From: UBA9676 sp036522155
GTDB lineage: Bacteria > Actinomycetota > Actinomycetes > Streptosporangiales > Streptosporangiaceae
NCBI GenBank assembly: GCA_036522155.1
Contig: DATDGI010000158.1
Location: 1-64,000, forward strand
Length of the DNA: 64,000 nucleotides
Reading direction: 5' to 3'
The notes under the pieces were generated by a model that had not been told where the DNA came from, did no database searches, and saw nothing but the letters and a program-made list of their open reading frames with translations. Made by a program: the position numbers and the translations under genes. Below are positions 34,447-42,346 of this stretch, piece by piece. The first letter of the stretch is position 1. Every line of letters begins with the position of its first letter.

Positions 34447-34523
34447 GGTCAGGTAGCTCAGTCGGTATGAGCGTCCGCCTGAAAAGCGGAAGGTCGGCGG
34501 TTCGACCCCGCCCCTGACCACCA
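34447..34523 (+). tRNA. tRNA-Phe (anticodon GAA), integration target
   Basis: Cloverleaf with acceptor GGTCAGG/CCTGACC, anticodon stem TCCGC with loop CTGAAAA, T arm GGCGG-TTCGACC-CCGCC, discriminator A and CCA at 34521-34523. Its 3' half is repeated three times downstream, marking it as an integrase attachment site. Element DNA begins immediately after it. Confidence 0.96.
34478..34522 (+). repeat. attL-type copy of the tRNA-Phe 3' end (copy A)
   Basis: The 44-45-bp segment from the anticodon loop (CCTGAAAAGCGG) through the acceptor (CCTGACCACC) inside the intact tRNA gene is repeated at 42006, 51883 and 53208. It is followed by CTGAGCAGCGCAAACG (34527), which reappears after copy C and, altered, after copy B. 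Confidence 0.9.
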
Positions 34524-34586
34524 CTTCTGAGCAGCGCAAACGCTGCTCTTGTTCTTTCTGGCCGTAGTGCCTTGCTAACACCTTTG

Positions 34587-35766
34587 CTAACGCGCGCCGT
34601 TGACGGCTTGGGCGAAGATGTCTCCGACGCCTGCCGCGTGCTCGCGGAGGACGTGTGAGTAGACGCGAAGTGTCACGGCCGGGTCGGCGTGGCCGAGTCG
34701 TGCGGCGACGACGTGGACCGGGACTCCTGCTAGGAGCAGTGTGGTGGCATGCAGGTGGCGCAGGTCGTGGAGCCTTGCGTGAGGTAGCCGTTCGGCTGGG
34801 GGAGTGGTCGGCTTGTTGTGCCGTCTGATCAGCTTGGTCATGAGAGCGGTCACGGTGTCGGGGTAGAGCGGTTCGCCCCACTTGGTGACGAAGACCAGGC
34901 CGCTGCTGTCGTTCCACGCTGACCCGGCGGCGAGGCGTTCTTCGGTCTGCCGGCGGCGGTGGTCACGGAGCACGGCCACGGTGTCGCGGTCGAGGCTGAT
35001 CGTGCGGGACCGGCCGCCTTTGGTGGTGCCTTCGATTCTTTGGCCGCGTACGACGGCTGTTGAACCGCCGAAGGTGACCTCGGCCGCGTCGAGGTCCACG
35101 GCGTCCCACCGGAGGTAGAGAAGTTCCCCGCGCCTGGCCCCGGTGTAGGCGGCCAGGCGGTAGAAGGCGAACAGGCGGTGATTCCGCGCAGCGGTGAGGA
35201 ACGTGCCGAGCTGGTGGGCGGTCCAGACCTGTATGGGCTCGGCCCGGCCGGTTCTCGGCCTCTTCGACCGGGCGGCGGGGTTGGCGGCCAGCAGTTGTTC
35301 CACGTCCACGGCGTCAGCGAGCGCCTTGCGGAGCGTGCGGTGGATATGAGAGACGGTGGTGGCTGACAAGGCCCGGCCGTCCCGGCCACCGTGCTCGGCC
35401 AGGTCGCGGTAGAGCTTGGAGACCACGGCCGGTCGCAGGGCCTTGCAGCCGCATCCGTCCGATGCGGGGCACGATGTAGTGGTCGATGTCGTGACGGTAG
35501 CCAGCGAAGGTCTTGGGCTTCACGGTTGCGGCGTGGGCCTCTAACCACTCCGTGAGGTAGTCCGCGACGGTCGATGTGGACCTGGTGACGTACTCGCCGC
35601 GCCGGGCGCGAACGCGGGCCTCATCGCGGGCGGCCTTGGCGGCTTCCTCGGTGGGGAAGCCGCCGACCCATTTGGGCTTTGTCACACCGGTAGCAGGGTC
35701 GGGAACGCGGATCACATACGACCATGACCCGCCTCGTCTGATCACTCCGTCACGAAGCTTTGGCAT
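34587..35766 (-). pseudogene. Tyrosine-recombinase integrase broken by a one-base frameshift
   Basis: The first part, from ATG 35766, has the Arm-type domain (MPKLRDGVIRRGGSWSYVIRVPDPATG) and the core-binding helix (VADYLTEWLEAHAATVKPKTFAGYRHDIDHYIVPRIG). After RIGRMRLQ the frame is lost at about 35438-35444; removing one base there restores LQALRPAVVSKLYRDLAEHGGRDG and the remaining catalytic domain to 34587. Catalytic residues are all present: YTGARRGE (Arg), HDLRH (His/Arg), LGHADP (His) and VYSH (Tyr). An unbroken protein would be about 393 residues. Either the element is immobilised or this is a sequencing error. It lies 64 bp from the tRNA-Phe, as usual for an AICE. Confidence 0.85.
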
Positions 35767-35950
35767 CGGTGGTTCCTTCCTGGTTGAGCAGGGTGGCAAC
35801 GTAGGTTTCGAGCGCTTCGACGGGAACGCGGCGGGACCCGTCGATGCGGACCGAGCGCACCAGCCCGGCCGCGATCAGCTCGTAGAGCTTGCTGCGGGAG
35901 ATAGCCAGGGCCTCGGCGGCCTCGGGAACGGTCAGCAACAGCCGAGTCAT
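35750..35950 (-). CDS. Excisionase-type helix-turn-helix protein
   Basis: 66 residues from ATG 35950 with GGGAGG seven bases upstream. It is a single MerR/HTH_17-like domain: LLTVPEAAEALAISRSKLYELIAAGLVRSVRIDGSRRVPVEALETYV. Such proteins act as Xis directing excision in pSAM2-like elements. It overlaps the rep stop by ATGA (35947-35950) and runs 17 bp into the integrase start, giving the typical rep-xis-int order. Confidence 0.9.
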   Translation of the reverse strand: MTRLLLTVPEAAEALAISRSKLYELIAAGLVRSVRIDGSRRVPVEALETYVATLLNQEGTTDAKAS

Positions 35951-37317
35951 GCCGCACCTCCCGTCAGAGGCGGGAGCATGACTGGCGATTGGCCACATCC
36001 GGTGAAGTGCCAGTCGGCGCGAACGACCGTGGTCTCGCTGGCGAGATCTGGCAGGAGCCCGGCGGCGACGGCCAGCTCACGCTGGTACGCGGCGCGTTCG
36101 GCGCGAAGCGCACCGAGGGTGGTGGAGTAGGCGCGGCTCTTGGTGGAGAAGTGGCCGGAGAAGCCAAGCATGTGTGCCCAAGCGGCCAGGTGCAGGTCTA
36201 CCAGGCCGGGGAGCTTGCTGAGCCGAATGCATTCGGCAATGTGGCGGCGAGCGTGCTCGCGGACGGGGAGCACGTCGAGCTGGTCGGCCGTGGTGATGCG
36301 GCGGTCGAGGGTGTCGGTGCATTCCGCGGCCTTGGTGGCGTACTTGGCGACGTACGCGGCGACCCTGGTCTCGGTCAGCTCACCGGTCGTGGTGATGGGC
36401 CGGATGTCGAGTTCGCGTCCCCAGGCCAGGGTTCGCGCGGTCAGGCCGGGAGTGGCGGGAGCTTCAAGGTGGACGGTGCGGGCCGCCTGGTCGATGGCGG
36501 TAGTGAGCAGGTCGAGGGTTGCCCACGCGGGCGGGGCAGCGGCCGGACCGCCAGGGCCGTCCAGACGGATGATGGCATGGAAGTGGACGACGCCGCGCCG
36601 CTGGTATTCAGCAACCTTGGCGTAGGAGACCCGCAGTTGAGCGGCAAGCTGCTTGCCGGACAGCCCGGCCTGACGGGCGAGCGTCCTTCGGAGGGTGATG
36701 GTGAACCGCCGCCATAGTTCGGGAGCGCAGGCGTTGAACAGGACCGCGCCCGTGTAGTCGTAGCAGTCCGGGCACAGCGGTTCACCAAGCCGGACATCGT
36801 CCCTGGCGTGTCTTTCGGGGCACGAGAGCTGGTTGCCGTGCGGGCAGGTCAGGCTGCGCCGTCGTGGTCGGCATCGCAGTGCCCGGCCTTTTTTCTCGCG
36901 TTGGACATGAACTGGGCCGAACGATGGTGCGGTAAGCGTGACGAACACGCACGGGTGCCCGGCGACGGTTGCCGGGACGCCCTTGCCGCCGGACAGTCCG
37001 GCTCGGATGAGCTGGTAGGTGTCGGCCTGGTAGACCTCGGCGCAGGGCCGGCAGCGGGAAGCGCGGCGGGTCTTGCACGCGATGGGCAGAACCCCGCCGG
37101 GCTCGTGGACGGTGGTGTAACGGTGCAGGAGTTCCCCAGTGGCACCGTCGATGTGATCGACGCGGCCACGCAGCAGAACGGGTTGCAGGCACCCGCCAGC
37201 GCGCCGGGGCGTGCTCGCGGGGAAGGAATCGGTGGGCAAAGGCGGTACTCCTCTCGTCGCGTCCTTGCGGGCGGTGTGGACGAGCGAGGCAGACCTGTCA
37301 CCAGGCGAGTGAGTCAT
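35947..37317 (-). CDS. RepSA-like replication initiator
   Basis: 456 residues. It shows the rolling-circle initiator plan of pSAM2-type elements: VFVTLTAPSFG (motif I), GVVHFHAIIRLDG (motif II, His-x-His metal site) and AYVAKYATK (motif III, catalytic Tyr). An N-terminal cysteine cluster (CKTRRASRCRPCAE; CPERH; CPDCYDY) probably binds zinc. RepSA proteins nick the double-strand origin and replicate the excised element. It heads the rep-xis-int operon; a promoter and operator-like site lie about 165-200 bp upstream. Confidence 0.9.
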   Translation of the reverse strand: MTHSPGDRSASLVHTARKDATRGVPPLPTDSFPASTPRRAGGCLQPVLLRGRVDHIDGATGELLHRYTTVHEPGGVLPIACKTRRASRCRPCAEVYQADTYQLIRAGLSGGKGVPATVAGHPCVFVTLTAPSFGPVHVQREKKGRALRCRPRRRSLTCPHGNQLSCPERHARDDVRLGEPLCPDCYDYTGAVLFNACAPELWRRFTITLRRTLARQAGLSGKQLAAQLRVSYAKVAEYQRRGVVHFHAIIRLDGPGGPAAAPPAWATLDLLTTAIDQAARTVHLEAPATPGLTARTLAWGRELDIRPITTTGELTETRVAAYVAKYATKAAECTDTLDRRITTADQLDVLPVREHARRHIAECIRLSKLPGLVDLHLAAWAHMLGFSGHFSTKSRAYSTTLGALRAERAAYQRELAVAAGLLPDLASETTVVRADWHFTGCGQSPVMLPPLTGGAA

Positions 37318-37475
37318 GGGTTCGTTGATCAGCGGTGCTATGCCGCGTGGCCTGGGTCAGGTTGCCTGCCGCTCAGGGCCTTTGATGTGGCTTTGGCACC
37401 GTGACCGGGCTCCCGGTGACTCACCGGCCCGGCGGTTCACGGTCATCCCTCGCTACCGAGGGTCGCTTGCTCCCG

Positions 37476-37518
37476 ATTCTACCCGTATCTAGAGTCTGTT
37501 AAACGTACTAAAAGTATC
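37476..37518 (-). promoter_or_regulatory. rep promoter with operator-like ACGTACT/AGTATC dyad
   Basis: On the minus strand TTAACA (37502-37497) and TAGAAT (37481-37476), 15 bp apart, or TAGATA with a shorter spacer, form a promoter toward rep. Directly upstream is ACGTACT-AAA-AGTATC (37503-37518), a damaged copy of the palindrome found at 39111-39129. It overlaps the 3' end of the XRE gene, so that gene's product may repress rep. Confidence 0.5.
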
Positions 37519-38737
37519 AGGATCGCAAGCGGACTGCGCCGACCCGCCCGGCCAGCTCCCGCAGTTCGGCCGAGGGCGGGTCTTGCATGGCCAGCAGGTC
37601 GGAGACGACCTGGCGCACCTGTTCATGCCCGGCCACCAATTCCCGGCTGATGTCCCCGGCCTGTCGCAGCGCCGAGACCGCCTCTGTGACCTGGCGGCGC
37701 TGGGTATGCGCGCGGGCGACATCGATCAACATCCGAGCGCGGCGCTCAGCGGACAGGCCACTGGCATCGACGGCGGCAGCGGCCCGCAGGGCGCGGCCCG
37801 CATCGCCTAGCTCGACGGCAACCGCGATCTCATGCAAGCCAACGTTCGCCGGGCCAAACTCGGTGTTGAAGTCGTTACGTCCCTCACCGAGGCGCGCAGC
37901 GGCCTGGCCAGCGTGTTCCAGGTGGGAGTAGGCAGCGCCCGGGTCGTTGATCCGGGAGCCGATGACGGCGCGCTGCAACGTCAGCCCGCCCCACAATGAC
38001 ATGGCCTCTGGCTCACCTTGGTCGGCCCGTGATTGCAGGGCCTCTGCGGCGGTGCGGGCGGTTTCCTCGGCCTGGTCGTAATGGTGCGCTGCGAGGAACA
38101 CGTGCACCAGCCGAAAGGCACCAGCGGCCACCAGCAGCGCGTTACCTGCCCGCTCAGCGGCGGCCATCGCGCGGTCGGCGGCGATCCACGCGGCCTCGGG
38201 TTCACCGAGCTTGGCCAGGGCAGCCGAGCACGCCTGATAGGTCGTCGCCATCAGCTCGAAGACTTCGGGCCGCTGTGCCTCCGGCAGGGCACGAGCGGCA
38301 GTCTCCAGGTCGGGCACGAGCCCGCGCAACAAGTCGGCCAGATCGGTGTACTGACCGGCATGAGTCAGGTTCCACGCCTTACGGCCCTTGGTCCGCAGTG
38401 TGCTGATTGCGGCCGGGTGGCGGCCATCGAGCATGGCCCGCAGCGCGTAGGCACCTGACAACACCAGCCGCAGCCCCGCCGTTCCGGGCGGTTCCTCGGT
38501 CACCGCGGCGACCACCGGAGCCTCTGCGGCCAGCTCGTACAACGGCACTTCCAGCGCGGTGGCGACGGTTTCCAGGACCGACATCCGGTCGATCTTCCGC
38601 ACGCCACGTTCGACCTGGGACACCCACGCCACCGACCGGCCCAGCAACCGGGCCAACTCTGGCTGCGACAGCCCTCGTCGGCGCCGCTCGGCGGCGATCT
38701 TCCGGCCAAGAGCTTGCTGGTAGGACGGAGCACTCAC
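37517..38737 (-). CDS. XRE-family regulator with C-terminal helical repeats
   Basis: 406 residues from GTG 38737. The N-terminal HTH_3 is LGRKIAAERRRRGLSQPELARLLGRSVAWVSQVERGVRKIDRMSVLETVATAL, followed by a TPR-like all-helical region to the end (for example AWIAADRAMAAAERAGNALLVAAGAFRLVHVFL). This build is common in actinomycete element regulators and may bind a peptide or small ligand through the repeats. The start overlaps the stop of the ABM gene (GTGA, 38734-38737). It probably binds the AGTACG-type sites at 39.1 and 37.5 kb. Confidence 0.88.
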   Translation of the reverse strand: MSAPSYQQALGRKIAAERRRRGLSQPELARLLGRSVAWVSQVERGVRKIDRMSVLETVATALEVPLYELAAEAPVVAAVTEEPPGTAGLRLVLSGAYALRAMLDGRHPAAISTLRTKGRKAWNLTHAGQYTDLADLLRGLVPDLETAARALPEAQRPEVFELMATTYQACSAALAKLGEPEAAWIAADRAMAAAERAGNALLVAAGAFRLVHVFLAAHHYDQAEETARTAAEALQSRADQGEPEAMSLWGGLTLQRAVIGSRINDPGAAYSHLEHAGQAAARLGEGRNDFNTEFGPANVGLHEIAVAVELGDAGRALRAAAAVDASGLSAERRARMLIDVARAHTQRRQVTEAVSALRQAGDISRELVAGHEQVRQVVSDLLAMQDPPSAELRELAGRVGAVRLRS

Positions 38738-39042
38738 CCGCCGGTGCCCTTGCCAGTTTGGAGGGTCAGCCAGTCCACTTCGGTGCTGGCTAGGTACTGG
38801 TCTCGCTCGTCGAGGTAGCGGCGGGTGTGCCGGGCGGCCTCGTGGGCGTGGAAGGCTTCTTCGTCGCGGTACAGCTCGTAGAAGATCCGCTGCAACGGCT
38901 GCCCGTCCACCAGGTGGGAGGCATACACCAGGGTTCCCGGTTCGTGGGCCTTGATGGCTTCGATGGTCTCGGCGACCAGCCGGTCATACGCCTTGGCGCC
39001 GGTCTCGTCCTTGCACGTGAACCGCACGCACAGACCGAACAT
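38734..39042 (-). CDS. Antibiotic biosynthesis monooxygenase (ABM) domain protein
   Basis: 102 residues from ATG 39042, with GGGAGG eight bases upstream. MFGLCVRFTCKDETGAKAYDRLVAETIEAIKAHEPGTLVYASHLVDGQPLQRIFYELYRDEEAFHAHEAARHTRRY is the ABM/YgiN dimeric alpha-beta barrel pattern. Such proteins oxidise quinols or polyketides, or degrade haem, without obvious cofactors. It is coupled to the XRE regulator by a GTGA overlap, so both probably share the promoter at the AGTACG palindrome. Its role in an integrative element is unclear. Confidence 0.82.
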   Translation of the reverse strand: MFGLCVRFTCKDETGAKAYDRLVAETIEAIKAHEPGTLVYASHLVDGQPLQRIFYELYRDEEAFHAHEAARHTRRYLDERDQYLASTEVDWLTLQTGKGTGG

Positions 39043-39097
39043 GCTGCTGCCTCCCAGGTACTCGTGACGCCATGCTCGCACTCCATGTGCCGCACCA

Positions 39098-39148
39098 GTA
39101 CGTCAAATCACACGTACTTATAGTACGTGACTAAGACCAAGAGTACGA
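39098..39148. promoter_or_regulatory. AGTACG repeat cluster with 19-bp perfect palindrome
   Basis: CACGTACT-TAT-AGTACGTG at 39111-39129 is a perfect dyad in the divergent spacer between the ABM/XRE operon and the ATPase gene. AGTACGT also appears at about 39097 and AGTACG at about 39142, giving several half-sites. A related, decayed copy lies before rep at 37503-37518. Confidence 0.7.
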
Positions 39149-39195
39149 TCAGTCTTGATGTGAAGCCATGACCGGGCGCAACCCAGCGAGGAGCC

Positions 39196-40017
39196 ATGCA
39201 ACCCACAGCATCCGAACTACTCGCCCTGCGCGCCCGAGAGACCACCTACCCAGGCGCAGCCGAACACATCAGCAGCGTCAGAGCTGACCTCCGCCCCTTA
39301 CTGCACGACTGCCCTGTAGCAAACGACGTGATCCTCTGCGCTTCCGAGCTGGCCGCCAACGCCGCCAAACACAGCAACTCCAGCCTGCCCGGCGGCACCT
39401 TCACCGTCCGCATCCTCATCAGCCGAGGCGACTTCGTCCGCATTGAGGTCCAGGACAACGGCGGCCCGTGGACCCCAGCCGTCGCCGATCCGACCGGACA
39501 CCACGGACTCGACATCGTTCGCGCGCTGGCTGACAAGTGGGGTACGGACGGCAACCACACCACACGAACCACCTGGGCTATCTTCAACTGGCCACGTGAC
39601 CCGGAGACCGGCGGCGACCCATCGGCACCGACGAGCACGCTTATCGCACGTGAGCGCGTGAGGAGTTTCTTCACAATCATCAAGGGCGCGCTGGCGCGCG
39701 CCAGGGGTAGTGGGCAGGCCGCAGCGGACTTGACAAGGGAACCCTCGCGGCGGCCCACATCGGGCTATAGGCGGGCAGGCCAGATGCCGCCCGATCGCCG
39801 GACAGCTTACGGGCCGCCGCCCCTTGTCAAGTCCGCTGCTCCGTCCGCGCGGGGTGCCAGAAGCCGGATGGTTCAGGCGCGAGGATGCGGCGAGACGATG
39901 ACGACCAGGGCGACGGCCTCGACAGGGAATGACGGGGGACGGCCCGCGCCGGGGGCGTCGGCAGAAGCCGCGCCCTGCCGGGCGGGAGCCCTACGGGCGC
40001 GGCAAGCCGACGCCTAG
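39196..40017 (+). CDS. HATPase_c domain protein (anti-sigma-factor kinase type)
   Basis: 273 residues from ATG 39196 with GAGGAG upstream. Residues 15-135 form the RsbW-like ATPase: VANDVILCASELAANAAKHSNSS (N-box), RIEVQDNGGPW (G1) and GHHGLDIVRALADKWG (G2). Such small ATPases act as anti-sigma kinases or related switches, and are widespread in actinomycetes. From about residue 160 the protein is low-complexity Arg/Ala/Gly, and the DNA there carries a large inverted repeat (39721-39839), so the true or ancestral C-terminus may have been shorter. It is expressed divergently from the XRE operon. Confidence 0.82.
   Translation: MQPTASELLALRARETTYPGAAEHISSVRADLRPLLHDCPVANDVILCASELAANAAKHSNSSLPGGTFTVRILISRGDFVRIEVQDNGGPWTPAVADPTGHHGLDIVRALADKWGTDGNHTTRTTWAIFNWPRDPETGGDPSAPTSTLIARERVRSFFTIIKGALARARGSGQAAADLTREPSRRPTSGYRRAGQMPPDRRTAYGPPPLVKSAAPSARGARSRMVQARGCGETMTTRATASTGNDGGRPAPGASAEAAPCRAGALRARQADA
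39721..39839. repeat. 119-bp nested inverted repeat (possible origin or MITE-like insertion)
   Basis: A perfect 19-bp inverted repeat (GCAGCGGACTTGACAAGGG at 39721-39739, its complement at 39821-39839) encloses a second exact pair (GCGGCGGCCC at 39747-39756 and its complement at 39811-39820) and a third (ATCGGGC/GCCCGAT at 39759-39765 and 39789-39795). The structure would extrude as a long cruciform. It lies inside the low-complexity 3' part of the ATPase frame. Confidence 0.8.
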
Positions 40018-40206
40018 CGGCCGTCCCCGCTTCCCCCGGCCCGCTGGTATCTCGCCGTTACGCGGCAACCGGCACCGGTCCCGCACGTAAAGCAGCGGTT
40101 GACAGTGGCCGAGCCCAAGCTGTCCGGCGCCTATCAGGCGGACGGAACAGCGTCGATCAAACCCGCTGGCTAGCGCTCCGGGGCGCCCGCCCCTCTTGAC
40201 GGCAAC

Positions 40207-40234
40207 CCTATCAAAGTGATATCACTTTGATAGG
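40207..40234. promoter_or_regulatory. 28-bp perfect palindrome upstream of a small membrane protein gene
   Basis: The half CCTATCAAAGTGAT (40207-40220) is followed immediately by its exact complement (to 40234). The central GTGATATCAC core is of a kind used by ribbon-helix-helix repressors. It stands 44 bp before ATG 40278. No RHH gene is adjacent. Confidence 0.7.
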
Positions 40235-40277
40235 TGACCGGAGTGGCCGGACACCACAGCCGACGGGAGTCACCCCG

Positions 40278-40580
40278 ATGAACGCATCCAATGACAACAC
40301 TGCTCCCAAAGGCCTGCGCGGGCGGTGGGCATCTCCCCCGCGATCCGGCATGCAACGCATAATCGCGCCATGGGAGTACCGCCACCTGCGCTTCTGGGCA
40401 GGCGTACGCATTTGCGCTGGTATCGTCTTGGCCGGCCTTGGCGCCGTTACGCTCGTGGGGGGTTCCTTCACAACGAAGGCTGTCGTGTGGGCGATGCTCT
40501 TCCTGGCGGCGGCGGCGGCAAGCTTCGCGTGGGCCGCTTGGGACCTGGCTATCGCTCGTTCCGCATCTGCCCGAACCTGA
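40278..40580 (+). CDS. Small two-helix membrane protein of the integrative element
   Basis: 100 residues from ATG 40278, preceded by GGGAG. After a basic N-terminus (PKGLRGRWASPPRSGMQR) two hydrophobic helices are seen: FWAGVRICAGIVLAGLGAVTLVGG and AVVWAMLFLAAAAASFAWAAWDLAIA. Similar small membrane proteins are frequent in AICEs, but no function is known to me. It is downstream of a 28-bp palindrome that may control it. Confidence 0.6.
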   Translation: MNASNDNTAPKGLRGRWASPPRSGMQRIIAPWEYRHLRFWAGVRICAGIVLAGLGAVTLVGGSFTTKAVVWAMLFLAAAAASFAWAAWDLAIARSASART

Positions 40581-41006
40581 GCCCTGCGCGACTCGCACTG
40601 GGCCTGGCGGGTGCTAGACGAGCTGGCTTCGGAGCCGAAGGCCAAGCGCACCCACCTGAGCGCACGCGCATCGAAGAGCAGACACCGCCCGTGCCACATC
40701 CCGTGCCAGAACCGGGCTGGCCAAAGGTCGAGCGGGCAGCAGTCTCTCGCCAGCACCCGCCAAGACCGAGTAACCAAGTGAGTAACGATGGTCGTCACCA
40801 GCGGCGGACGCCAGCGGACGCCAGTGGACGGCACTTCGCAGGTCAGACAGGCTGCTGCCCTGGCTGGCCGTCTGGCTACTTGGCTTCGGGACGAAGAAGC
40901 CGCCGGTTGAAAGCGGAAGCAGTGCAGCACCAAAGTGCAGCAACCAGACCGGCCCTGCCAGTCGGTCAATGTCATGTTCGAGCACTGACCGACTGGCCAG
41001 CCGCGA
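40581..41006. other. Gap without a supported gene
   Basis: Frames crossing this stretch have no ribosome-binding sites and no recognisable domains. A short direct repeat (CGGACGCCAG, twice, with a third partial unit) lies near 40805-40830. Nothing else is evident. Confidence 0.5.
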
Positions 41007-41528
41007 TCACCCGAAGCGGTTAGGGCCGGGGGTGCCTTCCATTACGGTGAGGACGAGGAGCCAGATGCCGCCGATGAACGGCACGAAGGCGATGAAATAC
41101 CAGAACCCGGACTTGTCCTGGTCGTGCAGGCGGCGGATGGTCAGCGACAGGCTCAGGAGGAACGCGGCGACGGCCGCGGCCAGGTACAGCAGGATGCCGA
41201 GGACCGGGACGTGGACGGCCGAGAAGATGGCGGCGAGGATTAGTACGCCCACCCAGCCGATCAGTTCCGCCAGGGCGAACCACCAGTAGGCCGACCGTGA
41301 CGCGCGGCCTTTGTACTCGAAGATGTTCTGGAACGCCAGCTTGATCGCGTCGGTGAAGCCGACCGGGCCGCCCTGCAGGTAACCGCGCGGGCCGTCGGCG
41401 GGCGCGTAACCTCCCTGCTGCTGCGGGTAGGGGGCGTAGCCGCCGCCCTGGGGTGGTGGGTAGCCGCCTTGCGGAGCGTTGCCGCCCTGCTGCTGACCAG
41501 GGTCGTAAGGGCTGTGGGGAGTACTCAC
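41007..41528 (-). CDS. DUF805 membrane protein with Gln/Pro/Gly-rich N-terminus
   Basis: 173 residues. The first 50 are a low-complexity Q/G/P/Y tract (PQGGYPPPQGGGYAPYPQQQ). The DUF805 domain follows: AIKLAFQNIFEYKGRASRSAYWWFALAELIG, helices WVGVLILAAIFSAV and VLGILLYLAAAVAAFLLSLSLTIRRLHDQDKSGFWYFIAFVPFIGGIWLLVLTVMEGTPGPNRFG. RRLHDxxxSGWW and the GxxGPNxYG end are diagnostic. Function unknown; stress-related membrane roles have been proposed for relatives. It is the last gene before att copy B. Confidence 0.9.
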   Translation of the reverse strand: MSTPHSPYDPGQQQGGNAPQGGYPPPQGGGYAPYPQQQGGYAPADGPRGYLQGGPVGFTDAIKLAFQNIFEYKGRASRSAYWWFALAELIGWVGVLILAAIFSAVHVPVLGILLYLAAAVAAFLLSLSLTIRRLHDQDKSGFWYFIAFVPFIGGIWLLVLTVMEGTPGPNRFG

Positions 41529-42005
41529 GTCTTACCTCAGATTCCCCGTTCGGTGTCCGATGGACAGAGCAAACTGATTCTGTAGGCGTTTGAGCTGCCC
41601 GCGCAACACAATCCTCACATTGCTGCCTTTAAAGGTGCTCAAGTGAGGTGCATTGTCATAGTTTGCAACATTTTGCTTATGGTAGGAGCTCTGACCCGTT
41701 AGTTACCTGGCCACGGTAACACCTTGTCCGGGCTGCTGGCGCTGGCCACCCGGTTGGCCCATGACATCGTCGGTCCCGCGAGCTGATCCTCGTCATGGCG
41801 GTGACATTCGTCTCGCTCGCATGCCGTCGACTCCCCGCCCATGGAGCGGAAGGTCATCGGTCTCCGGTTACAGAGGTCAGCTGCTAACGCTGTGCTAACA
41901 ACGGTTGTGGACACGTGGGGTCAATCCTGGACGCCGAGATGCCCGGGCAGGTCATCTGGCCTGATCAGGTGGCCTGTGGTGGACTCACCTGCACTAGCCA
42001 AGCCT
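41529..42005. other. Gap before att copy B
   Basis: No convincing gene. The part just after the DUF805 start, up to about 41,690, is AT-richer and may hold its promoter. The rest ends at the repeated tRNA-Phe segment. Confidence 0.5.
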
Positions 42006-42049
42006 CCTGAAAAGCGGAAGGTCGGCGGTTCGACCCCGCCCCTGACCAC
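42006..42049 (+). repeat. att copy B (tRNA-Phe 3' end)
   Basis: 44 bp identical to 34478-34521, without the 5' half of a tRNA, so not a tRNA gene. It bounds the first element (about 7.6 kb) and is followed by an arm-like CCAGTGCAAACGCAGG near 42080. Confidence 0.9.
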
Positions 42050-42346
42050 AAGTCAACTAGCAACCTGCGGTCCTTTGACCAGTGCAAACGCAGGTTGGAA
42101 CTCTGGCCCGTCGAACTCGGCAGGTAACCGCTGGTGCCCGTTGGTGACCGCATTCAGCCGGGCACTGGGGCACGCGGGGGGCACGGCTGTCCACTCGATG
42201 CCAACTGCATCGTCGGACGGGCATAGAGGCCGATGATGATCGATCTCGATCCGTCTCTTAGCCGCTACTGCCTGCTTCCCCTTCTCTCGGCTCGGGGAGC
42301 GTGGCTGGACTCTCTCTCTGCCGTGTCCACCACTACCATCAGACCC

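Noticed and set aside
41841..42236. Open frames across att copies B, C and D, including minus-strand products with GAGSNRRPSAFQ or GGVEPPTFRFSG
   Set aside because: They are translations of the tRNA-Phe repeat antisense strand and its flanks. The same peptide appears at each repeat copy, has no start support, and is a familiar false gene call.
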